Source: Alentia gelatinosa
Lineage: Eukaryota; Annelida; Polychaeta; Phyllodocida; Polynoidae
Direction of reading: 5' to 3'
DNA length: 64,000 nt
NCBI GenBank assembly: GCA_950022655.1
Contig: OX465581.1
Coordinates: 108,173,125 to 108,237,124, forward strand
Part shown: in pieces, positions 44,157-56,075 of the stretch
Numbering within the stretch: position 1 is the first letter of the stretch
How the letters are laid out: every line of letters begins with the position of its first letter
Translations under genes and position numbers: made by a program
Notes under the pieces: model-generated
What the model was told of the DNA's origin: nothing
Databases searched by the model: none
What the model saw: only the letters and a program-made list of their open reading frames with translations

Positions 44157-46690
44157 TGCTGGCCTAGCACTGGCTGACTTCTGTCCTGCCGTCTTGACCG
44201 TCCCCACAACTCTTCGACTCCCGAAAGCGTTTGACCCTTTCCCCGAGTGTGCCCTCTAACCTTTTCTGCTGCTCCCTCTCAACTCTCAAATCGGCTGAAC
44301 AGTCAAGCTAGTGAGCCAGATGCCCGGCAGCACACTAAACGTGGTAAAATTGACATCTGTTCAAAATAGATAAGGAACCAGCCGAACGATAGATTAAGGA
44401 AGTGGGTCTTTCAGCGTCAAGAATTCGTATCGGTAGCTATATACTAATATGGCAGCATTATTGGCCATTCTTAATCCACTTTCTGCACAGCATCTTAAGC
44501 GACAGAAATATATGCTTTTGTTGATATATGAATACAGAGGTTGCACAAAACGTAGTAATCATTTGTTTGTAGGAGTCTAACTTGATATGAGAAAGAGAGC
44601 CACAGTTAGTATAACAGGATAGCGTCATCAGAGATAAATTCTCTATATATATTATGATAAATTATCACAATACCTCAGTCATATTGAACTAGCAGGATTT
44701 TCACTTCATCTCTTGATGATTGCATGCCCATTGTCGCCTACATCATGACCGATTTATCTTGAGCTGTGTTTGATATTCCAGTACATTGGACAGGTTTCGA
44801 ATGTTTCCTCAACCTCGTACTTACTAAGATTCTTCAATATGGACAAAAGTATGTAATAATTTCATTAACTGGAAAGTTGATATTAGCAGAGTATACAGAG
44901 TCAGAAAGCCATGTCATTTCCTAGCTTTCTTTTGTCCCCTGAAACATTCTCAACAGGGGAACTAAGACATCTCTCTTTCATCACAGTTAGACATCCATCC
45001 ATCAAGTTGACCACACTAGTAACCTAGCAACCAAAGGCCACGTTAATTTAGGAACAGAATTCAGCCCAGTTGTGAACTATAAATAGGTCTCTGATCATTC
45101 AGGAAGAGAAAATGAATCGCCATGTGAGATGTTTATTTTGTCAAATTACAAAATTAAAGATAAAGTATACAAAATTTAATGACAGGTAGATGGCCGATAA
45201 AGAGTATAGACCTAATCTCTCACAAATACTACAGCACGTGGGATCCCAAACTTGATTGTTTGATTTCATTCGCAATCGCCCATACGGCATTTTGATTACG
45301 TATGTCAACATGGAGTCCAAATACTACCTGCTGGCATGGGTAAAATATATATGTGTGTACCGTGGTTAACTGCTCTCAAGCTGCTATCAACGTACAAAAT
45401 TCATTGGTATAGCCGCTTATCGTCGAAGCCAGGGCCCTCTGGGTGACATTGGGAGATCAATTTCCGCTATTTGACATCCACATCTGTAGAAGCTGATACC
45501 AAGATAGTCTTTACGACCTTTATAAGTATTCTTATTAATATGGAGTGGTCGGTTTTTTAATGCTACTTATTCTAATTCCAATCCAATATTGGCTCAGATT
45601 AGCTTCTTCAAAAACGTAAAAGCAGGCCGTCAAATGACAGATTCACTCTTGTGTCAATGATCTAAAAGGAGAAAGCCCACCGTTCTCGTTCTCATTTTCA
45701 ACAGGAAAAGTCCTACATCTATTTCCTTTCTCCCTATTAATATAATGACTCTTCTTTCTTAAGCAGACAATATAAATTCTTGCCTAATCCACTTTCAGTC
45801 CCAGCACTAGACTATGAAGCAGTCTGATCCAGGCTACTGTGATCTACTGGTATCCCTTTCCACTACAACCCCCCCCCCCCCCCGTACCTCATTTGTTATC
45901 ATTTACAGTTTAAGGGATATAGTACAAAGACAGTGCATCGAGCGCCATAAGAACGACTCAATGCCTTCGATTCCAACGCGTCCTTCTGTTAAATCATCCA
46001 GATCCCCGAACTGAAAAAGAATAGGTTTGATGGAGTTGGTGGCAATGGCCGCACGCAAAGCAAATGGCGGCGCCCCGCTGAGGACGGCAGTAGAGGGGCG
46101 TGCAGGGACCCGGCTTATCCGTACCGGGAGCCAAAGCCACGCGCTGCTGGGTGCTTTGAGAACTGCCGACGAGTGCCGCTTTCTTTTGACACTAGTTCTT
46201 CTGTCCCAACCTGTTTAATATCGATATTACGAAAAGTGCTGTCAGACATGTTAACGCGACACTAAGAGGACACGCTTCCCAAAGCGCGTTTTAAAGTCAA
46301 GGGAATTAAACATGAGAGAGCTTAGTGCTCACGTGTTTGCGACATGTGTAAATAGAGAGGATTTTGCAAACGCTACGAAATTCTGGAGGATATTCGAGAT
46401 ATTAATAATACCATTCACAACATTGCAGGATCGATTCTGAGAAGTATGTGGGATTTCAAGAATTCTCTAGATTACCTAAGATAAATTACATCAACATTGG
46501 CCACAATAACACCTCAGTCAAATGATCAAACGTCCTTACCATTAATAGTCGGCAGTTCACATTCACTTACAGACCCTTCCCTCTCAAACATACTCCATAT
46601 TCTACATTACCTACATCATCATGTGCCGTGCTGTGCCACATTTTCAGCTACACTGTAGATTTCTTTTCAGTAGCTCCTTGTGGTATTCTT
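44157..46690. other. Non-coding, nothing firm
   Basis: Includes a C run near 45870-45887 and a CpG-rich patch at 46025-46200 holding a 63-codon plus-strand frame from ATG 46030 without splice sites or homology. Confidence 0.3.
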
Positions 46691-46820
46691 TATCCTACCC
46701 CTAACAAAAAACGACATAGGCTTAACATGGGATTTGTTTATGTCACGGGTAGTGACATAAAGTGTTGTTTATGCCACTACTTTCTGATACTGAAAAAAAA
46801 TATGGAAACGGGGTAGGATA
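46691..46820 (-). mobile_element. MITE family A, copy 2
   Basis: The same 11-bp ends TATCCTACCCC / GGGGTAGGATA as 8059-8185, similar length (130 bp), inverted relative to copy 1. A shared interior (AACACTTTA, ATGTTAAGCC) confirms the family. An inner inverted pair TATGTCAC/GTGACATA lies at its centre. Confidence 0.8.
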
Positions 46821-46826
46821 AAATCT

Positions 46827-46967
46827 AGACGCCACTCGTTTGAGTTTGAGCTTATTTATGCCACTCATTTTGTTGGCTCTGTAATGTCACTCGTCTTCGA
46901 CTCGTGAAATTATGGAGCCAACAAAATGCGTGGCACAAATAAACTCAGACTCAAACTCGTGGCGTCT
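46827..46967. mobile_element. Foldback hairpin MITE adjoining family A copy 2
   Basis: Arms of about 60 bp mirror each other: AGACGCCACTCGTTTGAGTT...CATTTTGTTGGCTC and GAGCCAACAAAATG...AACTCGTGGCGTCT. It starts six bases after the family A element ends, so one element may have used the other as its target. Confidence 0.8.
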
Positions 46968-47222
46968 CTTAATATTACAACAGTAAAGATATAATTCCTT
47001 TCTGGTATTCATGTTTGTACCACATTTCCACCCCATCCCCGAGCCCCCCCCCCCCCCTCCCCCCGGCGTTTCCCCTTGGGGTATGGGGGATTATCCAGTC
47101 AGTCAATTCCTATTTCAGTTAATCATATTTTTGCAGGATATAACCTTCATCAGACTGTAGCTATAAACAACCTTGCTACATCTAGTTGGGCGAAGAGGCC
47201 TGAGTTTGGCGGTTGGACGCGT
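46968..47222. other. Non-coding, C-rich run
   Basis: A C run lies at about 47045-47063 with GC-rich flanks. No other feature. Confidence 0.4.
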
Positions 47223-47250
47223 GACGGAAGTGACGTACTTCCGGTTCCGG
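47223..47250 (+). promoter_or_regulatory. Palindromic ETS sites around a CRE-like core
   Basis: CGGAAG TGACGTA CTTCCGG places two inverted ETS-type GGAA sites around a TGACGT half-site, followed by another TTCCGG. Such clusters are typical of promoters of broadly expressed genes. It lies about 50-75 bp upstream of the ATG at 47301. Confidence 0.5.
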
Positions 47251-47300
47251 GCTGTTAATGGCAGTTGGCCTTTAGATAGCGGAAGAACAGGGCACCGCAT

Positions 47301-47345
47301 ATGGTCAAAGACAGGTCATTTGACGATAGCCTTCGTACGCAAGCT
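47301..47345 (+). CDS. Candidate first coding exon of an unidentified gene
   Basis: ATG at 47301 opens MVKDRSFDDSLRTQA (15 codons, phase 0) and is followed at once by a consensus donor GTGAGT (47346-47351). The ETS/CRE cluster upstream supports a transcription start here. No downstream exon could be assigned; a possible one behind ATTTGTTATTCAG at 49436 stays open for 55 codons but has no clear donor. A minus-strand frame over 47300-47115 is probably a shadow. Confidence 0.4.
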
Positions 47346-48063
47346 GTGAGTGCAGCAAAGGGGGCGTTGCGAGATGGTGGACAACGGTTTCATGTGATGC
47401 CGCCTGCATTACCAAATCTGTTCAATCACCACATACCCTGAACATGGACCATCACCCACATTGATCAACACCAAGATCACTACGATCATGATACCCTAAA
47501 TGATTCAAGATCATGTGTATTTTATCATTAGTTTTTCATATTATGGCAAGATAATGAAATATATGTAGGAAGTTAATACGATGAATGAGTTTTATTGTTG
47601 ATTGACTCGCGACTCCCGAAGTGCAGAATATCTCATCCACCGAGAACTTTAAAAACAGAGTAACGGTGGAAGTTGTAAATCTTTGTCAAGAAGATACATA
47701 CTGGGATTGTAAGATCCAAATGTCGAACCTTTAACTGGAATTTGATCATAAGAAAGATGATGAATGTAAAATAACATGACTAATCTGGGTGTAAATTGAT
47801 CCCGTGATCATGGTTGATATAATACTTGTTTTGTCTGTCCTGAACCTGTTCTTTCGGCGTATCGGTGATGTATAATTCATGTACCTCTTATGTTCCTGTT
47901 CCTGTCCAGATTGTGATAAGGAAAACCACCTCATGAGAGGTGATTCTTGTATGTCTAAAAACTTTATGTGAAAGAAAAAATGTTTTGAAAAATAGTAAAT
48001 AAAGTACGCCGAGCAGCTGACAAACCAACAAAAGATCCATGGCAAACCGAAGACCAATGGGGA
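47346..48063. other. Probably intronic, nothing recognised
   Basis: AT-rich; no exon seen. Confidence 0.3.
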
Positions 48064-48243
48064 TACACTAGAATCCCGTTTCTGGGACACCTCCCTTAAG
48101 GGAGCACCCCACTTAAGGAGACGATTTGCTCGGAACAGAAATGTTCATTTAGTTTATCTTAACCACGCTTACGGGGTCACCCCGCTTAAGGGGACACTTT
48201 GCTCGGTACGGAGGGTGGCCCCTTAAGCGGGGTTTTTACTGTA
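48064..48243. mobile_element. pogo-like MITE, about 176 bp, with TA target duplication
   Basis: TA at 48064-48065 and 48242-48243 flank ends CACTAGAATCCCG... and, inverted, CAGTAAAAACCCCGCTTAAG. Subterminal CTTAAGGGGACAC and TTTGCTCGG motifs occur on both arms. This matches pogo/Tigger-type ends (Tc1/mariner superfamily). Confidence 0.75.
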
Positions 48244-50091
48244 CAATGATAATGAGACAGTGAATTGAGACAATGAAGTGAAAGTGGCGATGGCTCTTTA
48301 ATTGTTCTGTTCAGCGCTAATATTTGCTCAAGAGAGTGGACATCTAAAGGCTACATGGATGGGTGTTCCCAGCACCATCAGTTGTGCCCGCTTGGTTGTC
48401 AGGCTGCAAATCTACTCCTAAAAGGCCTCTCTTTGGTGGAGGTGAGAGTGTGGTTGTCAGGCGATCTGATTCAGGCACGGTTTAATTGACTTCAATACGC
48501 TCCCGCCTTAATAACCACGCTCACCACGATTCATGCCATTTGATCTGCCTATGAATTATCAATCGATAATATGAATATATTTTAATATATGTTCCCATTT
48601 TGTGTGTTGATAGAAAATTAATAGTGACTGAATCCCGTTTTTTTAAAGCGCATAATTAACAGTTTTAAAACGACAGGAGGAACCGACAGGATTTACAAAG
48701 TTAAGTGCAAGTGTCATGAAAACAAAACAGGTTTGGGTGTCAAACCATAGCTCTTTTCGAGGAGCAAGGATTGTTTTGCAAATAGATATTGGGGTATTGA
48801 AACATCCAATTACAGCAATGTCTTTTACCACGAGGTAACCCATCAGTTCACCCGATAAAACGCATTTTACATTTGACCATGTCATAAAAGATCACACGAT
48901 GTCACACTTTTTCACGTCATCCCACCTCCCCCAACACCTTGTCACAGTCACGGACCTCATTTTACCTTCCAGCATTTGAGAACACCTCCACTTGCCTCGT
49001 AATCGACCATTGGTAAAGAACTCGGTTCAAAACCTGTTAAACAAATTCATCTTTCACTCTACACATCTGCGTGAGTAAGGACATGGAAAAATGCCATGTT
49101 CTGACGGTCAGAAATGATTGAGATAGGATCGTAATATCCCAGGTTCCTTTGATAGTCACTGGTGAATCACTGCTTACAAAGTGGTAGGAGGGATATCGAA
49201 GCTGTAGGTAGGGGTTGGGGGTGGAGTCGCTAGTTTATATCTTATTTTGAAGCAGTCTTAATGTATTATCTATTTTTCAATAATAACCAAAATAAATATG
49301 ATGCCATCATTATGTCATTTTGGAAGTAAATTGTATTCTGTGGTTAAAATGCACGTACATGTATAGTATGGATGCCCGCAATTATGAAATTTGAATTGCA
49401 AGATGAATATTCACATGTACATATTTGTTATTCAGAGAGGGGAGTGCGCAGTATTCAGCAAATTCATCCTGGGATTAAACTTTATTTCCCGTAATTGCAG
49501 AGTCACCATAATCACCAGAGCCATTATTTTCTTGCTTTCTGATGGTGACATTTACGGCTCTGATTTACAGCGGTCTATTACGTCTCTCTCTCTGGTCCAT
49601 TAAGGCTGATTTTATTTCCCTTTCGACATTGATTCTTAGGTAATGCTGACCACTGTCATTTATTCAAGTAAAAACGGTGGTTGCTTAAGTATCTTCAGGT
49701 AACTATTGAAGAAGATCCATCATTGCAAGACAGTTAATGAGGGTGTCGTGTCTGTGTGAGCGTGAGGCAGAGCCAGGACAAGAGAGACAGAATAAAGAGA
49801 GGGTGAAATGGAGTCGGAGAGGAGGAACAGCGGTACGCCTTTCTTTTTATTATCCATGGTTTACAAAGTACCCATTGAGAATGTATGAGGACTCAATAAA
49901 CCAATACCCATTATTTGAAAACTGTCAGACACCATGACCATGGTATGCGGATTCAAATCTGTGGTATGCGGCCTTTAAGTTGTGGTATACGGAAAATAGT
50001 CCCTTTCTGCTATTGAACCTACTGATATACCCTTAAATATGGCAATCCCTGGGTTAAATCCATTGGAGAGGATGGATAATAAATACAACAA
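48244..50091. other. Non-coding, nothing firm
   Basis: Contains the doubtful exon near 49437. No repeat pair identified. Confidence 0.3.
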
Positions 50092-50221
50092 ACGATGGTT
50101 CTGTCGACAGGCGGCTCTGTAAACCACTCGAGATTGATGTTGTTATACACACGCTGACGCCTGTGTATTACTAAGCGTCAATCTCTCGTGGTTTACGGCC
50201 GCCTGTCTACAGAACCATCGA
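50092..50221. mobile_element. Foldback hairpin MITE, about 130 bp
   Basis: CGATGGTTCTGTCGACAGGC...TAAACCAC...GAGATTGA on the left mirrors TCAATCTC...GTGGTTTA...GCCTGTCTACAGAACCATCG on the right around a short AC-rich loop. No frame. Confidence 0.8.
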
Positions 50222-51084
50222 TTATTGTCTGTTTATAGGGACCATTATGAGGACAACACAAATACTGCTCCATTTCATGTCAAGACTCAAGGAAGATTCT
50301 AAAAGCCTGTAAGACCTAGATATTTGTTCCCGATTCATCCCGACCATCGTCTCCGTGAGAGTCAGATAAAAAATGGCGATGTACAATACCCTTTATACAT
50401 CGACATGCAGATTCTTCCCGATCACACCTCTCCTTCTGATGCCCTCGTGAAGTGGCCCACTTCACATCAAAGAGAGCCACTTTAATGAATTTTGATCTAA
50501 ATGAGATATTGGCAAACATATTTCGCATCTGCAATCGGGAAGAGTCGGTGAAGGTGCGAACATCGACAATCGTAAGGTCGGGGAGAGTCGGTCATATCTG
50601 ACATGGTAGTCATACCCGACGCGTCGGGAAGGATAATAGAATCGGGTTATTGAATTGCGTACAATCAACCCGAATTACGCCGATTCTCACCAACCCGCCG
50701 GATCCACGGGGCAAAGGTGGAATCGGGCAGAGTCGGCGGGTCGATGTCTTATAGGCTTTGCCAATGAAACTTTGACCAAATATCAGATTTTAAGTTAGGT
50801 TTAGCACAAGGGGCGGAGGCTTTACGCCAAACCTCGATGCTCCAGAATGATATTTGAACATCAAATATCGGATTTTACTATTGTCATGCATAGTTTGACA
50901 GGGAGTATCAGGAATGACAAAGTGGCAATGCATCAGAAGAGGAAAGATTCCCAACAAGGTCTGATATGATGGAGAGACGAAGGAAATGGAAGGTAACAAT
51001 ACAACACATATGTTATGCAGGCGATATAGAGAAATAGCCTGCGATATAGCCAACGGGGATTACATCTAGAGCCATCCTACTCAC
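50222..51084 (-). other. Start of the intron following the large exon
   Basis: It follows the GTGAGT donor at 51084-51079. No downstream minus-strand exon could be identified. GTCGG/CCGAC-type motifs are repeated at 50540-50740. Confidence 0.35.
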
Positions 51085-53309
51085 GTTCCGTTTGTTGATG
51101 GGCGATTGGTGTTACCATTTCATGTATTGCTTTGTTATGGAAATCCTCCCATTCATTCTGAATATCAACACGCAACGAGCCTGTGTCATCTCTGACACTT
51201 TCTGTCCGACGTCCTCTAACCCAGAAAGCGGTAGGCAGCGGCTCGACATTATCGTTTCCCCGCCCAGTGACTAACACACTGTCCCCGCCATCCGTCACAC
51301 CTAGCGAGGATTGCCTTTCACTTTGCTGTAGGACTGCCCTATCTGGGACTATATCTTTCATAATTAACCCTGTAGGCTTAACCAGGCGTGAGTCACTCAA
51401 ACCCGGTATCGCCTGAAGCTGTTTTTGTGAGGAGCTGCTCGGGTTATTTGAGCTGCTCTCCACGGAAGGCAATCTGTTTGAACGTCTCGCACCAGTCCTG
51501 GTTCCACCTGAGGCTACCTGAACAGGCTCCTTCGGGTCAGATTGCTCCAGGGCAGACCATGGCTTCCGGGAGAGCACCACGTTTGTCAGTGTGGAACCAA
51601 ACCGCTTTGTACCAGTTTGCTTAGTATCAGACCGCGCAGAACTGTGCCGTGTCATGCTAGGCTGCTCTATATGAGACTGCACTAAATTGGCTGACTCCAA
51701 AAATGCGAACTGCCCTTTGATATCCCCACCATGGGTTTTGGCCTTCACGTAGGAATTCCCAGGTTTGACATCTTTACTGTTACTGCTCACGTTTGGAACC
51801 TTGGGGAGGGACCCAGCTTCTTGTAAAAGATCTAGATTACCAACTTGGGAGGCACTGGAGGAAGGGTCATCTCTCTGGAGAAAATGCCCGGACACATTAG
51901 AGGACGAGGATTCAAGTAGGCCGTAATGAGTAGTATTGGAGGAATTCGATAAACCCTGTACGATCTGCTCATGTGTACCGTTCCTTCCCGGAGTCAGTTC
52001 CATGTCGTTCTCCCTCAGAGAATTGTTCCAGATGGGGTCATTTCCCATCTCACCATTCTGGTAAAGCTCCCACTGGGCGTCTTCCCACTTTGCAGTAGCT
52101 CCCAACTCTGATATTGGCCCTGGGTCGAACCCACCATCCTCTTCCTCCTGCCTTAACTCACTTACTCCGGTATACGATGGGGTTTCATCTGTGGTCGAGT
52201 TGCTCATGGTCTTGTTCCTGCGGAGTAGCCTGGAAGGGAGGTATTTGTAGTGGAGGCCGGACTGATCCCTACAGTCCACCTCCTCCATGTCCCTTAGTAC
52301 AGTGCCGTTTAGCAGGATACAGACCTTCCCCAAGGGCACCCCGGACCTGAGCGACTCCAGTTCCACGTCCATCGCCTGGAATTGCTCACTCGAGTTGGTG
52401 GCGTTCTGGATGTTCCACCTCCACACTGTCCGCGTGGTGGCGCTGGTACTCAGGTCTGCATCTGGTTCATCCTCTGAGCTGCTCTGAGAATCCTCCTCCT
52501 CGCCGCCCACTTCAGAATAGCCTGGACCAATCTGCTTAATGGAGGCGTTCTGATTGATCTGGAATTGGTGTTGGAGCCCGTTTGTTGTTGATGAGGAATT
52601 TATACCTTTCTCAGTATACCATTTCTTGAAGAGAGAATCCCTCGGCCTGTCGTCTCTATCAGGTAGCCGATCAGTGAGGAGCTCAGTGCCACTGATGGTT
52701 CCTGTCCCCTTATCCTCTGTCTTCTTTTTCCGTGCTATTCGGTCCTCCAGTTTCTCCAGTGCGGATTCTATCCTTGATATGGATTCCTCCATACGCGCCA
52801 TATTGTCTGAACCATAACCGCCGGAAGCCAGTGATGACACGTTGCTGGTCCGCATGGCCACGTGCCTTTCACCTCCAGCACTAGCCTTCGCCACATCGCC
52901 GACTAACGGGTGGGTGGCTGTAATGGGGGCCGGGTTTCCTGCCGGATCCAGGGTTATGCTAACAGTCTCACGTGTCTTCTGAGTGACCAGCTGAGTCTCC
53001 GGGTCCCGGTACCGACTGGACGCGTTCCCATGCACCCGGACGCCAGCGTCTCCGCCTCGCGTAGCGCCGGACGCCGTCGGTCGGGACGCTGCGTGAGGGA
53101 TGGTATTAAAGGCAGAGATGAGTATCAATATGAGCAAGTGGAACGTGGAGGGAAGCAGTGAAGATCTGGGACTGGAGGTAGTCACAGTATCAACATCGAC
53201 CTTGAGCCTCATGTTGTTCAGGCTTCATTCAGACGTCTGACGTCAGGGGTGGTGATGTCGGAGTTCGCAGTCGTAGTTTCATCCGCCGTCTGCAAGGCCA
53301 CCTGAGCAT
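51085..53309 (-). CDS. Large 5' exon of an unidentified secreted or membrane glycoprotein
   Basis: The exon runs from a good acceptor (GTTTTCGTTTTTCCAG, AG at 53311-53310) to a consensus donor (C-GTGAGT, GT at 51084-51083). Coding starts at ATG 53212, with an in-frame stop just upstream, and runs 709 codons plus one base into the next exon. Residues 22-38 are strongly hydrophobic (signal peptide or anchor). The rest is Ser/Thr/Gly-rich and disordered in look, with a short coiled coil at 138-165 (MARMEESISRIESALEKLED), an acidic run at 237-252, 15 N-x-S/T sequons between 63 and 474, only two cysteines (298, 314) inside a more ordered stretch around residues 263-330, and a dibasic RGRR at 666-669. 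A uORF from an ATG at the exon's first base precedes the start. I do not recognise the family. Size and absence of stops make coding certain; function is open. Confidence 0.85.
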
Positions 53310-54360
53310 CTGGAAAAACGAAAACAAGTCGTTCAGAGGTATTCCCACGATACGCATAGAGGAGTGTATATACATGAATATTCCATGCCAGATCCTCTTC
53401 CTTGGGTGCTACACACATGTAAACATCTTAGCGACTATGCCCTGAGTAATGTGTAGACCTATCCTTGTAAACCTAATATTTTCTGGTATAAAATATAAAT
53501 GAATTGGTTGTGAGACATTTTAGGGAGATCTAGATGCACCTTACTGAGACTATATTACTATGGTCATATGTAGCATAGTGACATCGTATATATACATCTA
53601 AATTCAATATAAGGTGGGATGGCAGACCGCTATACTGGCGAATCATTCCTAATGAAATTTTGAAAATAATCAGGTCTAAAACTAGTATAGATGCAACCAA
53701 TAAGTAATAGCTTACTCTTTCCTTTGAATTCAATATGCAAATAATGATCAATTTTTACTTGCTATCTCTGTCATTATAGTTTTCCTTATAGTAAAAGTAG
53801 GAATTAATCCACTACATGGATATCATTTGCAGTGTATAAGAGTAGCATCCTCTACCTCGTGATGTTGGCAAACAATAAAGTGGTGCACAGAGCAAATCAC
53901 ACACTAGGGACTTCAAGTCCTGTATCAACAAAGGAATGAGGGTACAATAATTCCATAACATGTTGGCTGGACAGTGCGTCAAATCAACAGGATGATACAT
54001 GAAGACCAAAATCAAATAGTTCCCTATGTTTATGGCAAGATTCAACTCCAGCAGAACCCTATTTAGAACGGAATGTCCATCTATATATTAGAAATTTGAT
54101 CGCACCTTGTTCAAGGGAAACTCCACATTAGTAGACATCTCCCTTAAACGAAAACTATTTTTGGAACCGACAGGCTACTTAACCTCTTATAAAGGGTCAA
54201 CTCTAGACACCCTTCAGCTGTGATTGAAGGGTGTGAGGAGAGAATCCCAAATTATCTGAAGTGTCTGTCTATGTCGTTTTTGTAGATCGTGTACATTTTA
54301 TTGTAAATAATATCGGCCAGTGCGAATTGCTTGTCATTTCTCCCCTTCTCACTTTACACC
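53310..54360. other. Upstream intron of the large-exon gene, nothing firm
   Basis: The 5' exon(s) implied by the acceptor at 53310 were not found. AT-rich. Confidence 0.3.
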
Positions 54361-54363
54361 ACC

Positions 54364-54412
54364 CCCTGTTTGATATCCTCCTTAATATCTGTTTGATATC
54401 CTCCTTAATATA
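54364..54412 (+). repeat. Two-copy tandem repeat, 23-bp period
   Basis: TTTGATATCCTCCTTAATAT occurs twice, separated by CTG. Confidence 0.85.
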
Positions 54413-55089
54413 TTTTCTGTGCCCCCTACTGGGTGAGCCATCAAACCCAGTTTACATCAGAGGAGTTAGCCGCAGGTTGATATTACGTAGTGTCAACTAC
54501 AAGGAGAATACGGCCACACAGATCGAAACTGTGGTAATGTTGTATTTATTACTTACCTTTTGAGTAATTATCAGGAAAAAAATGTGGTATATAATTAGAA
54601 ATTCTACCCTAGCGCCGTGCTTTGTTTATATGAATTAGTTCCTATAACGTCCGTCAGGTGGCCGAAAAAGCCGTATTCTCCTAGGAGATTCCGGAGGTCC
54701 GTATTCTACTCAGTAGCGATCCCTAAGCTCCAGAAGCTTAGCATGGAGACTCCGTACTAGGTGGTTATAACAGTAGTGTACGTGGTCGCGTGTCTTTGGT
54801 CTTCTTTCATATTCAGGAATATTTAAGAAATTGTAAAATACCTGGACCGAAGAAATTGATAACACCTTATAAATCAAGATATTCTTCAAAGTACTGGTCT
54901 ATCCCATAGCGTAGCTGTGTGTACCGATAGAATGTAGCAGTGTGTAGTATCAGAAGATGAATTATGAGAAACCCAAGGTGATGTGGTACAGACATTCAGA
55001 AAATTGGCTATTTATTAAATGTGGGTGCCAGTATCAAAATAGAATATGCCCATACATCATTTCACTCATACACCTTATAGACGTATATC

Positions 55090-55580
55090 TTTGATCGCAA
55101 GGGATATTGTTGTCTAGTCTGAACTGAAATGGCTGTGTGAAGGGCAGAAGTGAGGAAGGAAATATCCCCAATATCGCATGGGCAAAAATCTCTCTAAGTG
55201 TGCAGGTCTTTACCGTTGTGGAATCTGGAATTCCCTGCCTCAGTTGGTAGAATATGAGTGGGTTGAGGTTGCAGGGCCTTGAGCGGGCTTGAGACAAGGA
55301 GGTGGCAGACTAGCCGGGGTGGTTTTGAAGGTGTGAAAGCACTACCTCAACAAGAAAGCCCCTTAGATAATGTGCTGTGAAGCGCTCCATGGGTGCCGTC
55401 ACAGCCCATGAGGCAAACCCCTTGATACCCTTTGGCAACTGTGAAACTGTACGTGGAACTGTATGTGAAATTATATATTTTTTCATTTCTACTGTCTTAT
55501 GTATTTATCTATTTGTTCTGGTTATTTTGTACATGTAAAGGGCCTTGTGACAGATTATTCATTCAATAAAGCCTGTCTAC
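55090..55580 (+). mobile_element. 3' tail of a LINE-type retrotransposon
   Basis: One plus-strand frame reads ...GIWNSLPQLVEYEWVEVAGP-stop at 55217-55279. The WNSLP box followed by a short tail is the usual C-terminal end of LINE reverse transcriptases of the Jockey/CR1/L2 type. About 290 nt of 3' UTR-like sequence follows, with an AATAAA near 55564. The upstream coding part is not recognisable in frame. Confidence 0.45.
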
Positions 55581-56035
55581 ATCAATTGTCGTTTAACTTT
55601 CGTAACATAGACATACATGACAGTCTGGGAATCAACATTGCATAATGGCTGTATAACGTCAAGACAGGGTTCCAACCAAAATGTTACTGCATGTGCCCAC
55701 CTATTCTTTTTCAAATTATTTTTCTCGATCAATTAAGATTAAATATGACCACTAGATGTCACCTATCTACTGTACATATCGATTATTAACGAGTTAAAAT
55801 TAACCACTTATAAATGTTATGTATGTATTGCATGTTCAAAAGTTATAGATAAAAACACCTAGATGTAAATTGACTTGACCTTATTCTGATACCAAGAAGC
55901 AAACAGAAGATACATGAAGGAAGACAGTACAGACAGCTGGAGAAGAAAAATCAGTCATGTTACCAGTTACCATAGTAACAAAACAATTTACTGCTCAATT
56001 CTAGTACCTCAGATCAGTTATTTTAACTAAAGTAC
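55581..56035. other. Non-coding, nothing recognised
   Basis: AT-rich. Confidence 0.3.
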
Positions 56036-56037
56036 AT

Positions 56038-56075
56038 CTGATAAAGGCCAAATTTCGTGCCGAAACGTTGTGTCA
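56038..56075 (+). other. Hammerhead-like motif, possible Penelope-type relic
   Basis: CTGATAA, a short stem (GGC...GCC), then GAAACGTTGTGTC follows the spacing of the hammerhead ribozyme core CUGANGA...GAAA...GUC found in Penelope-like retroelements. The conserved G of CUGANGA is A here and stem I does not pair well, so activity is not expected. Confidence 0.3.
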
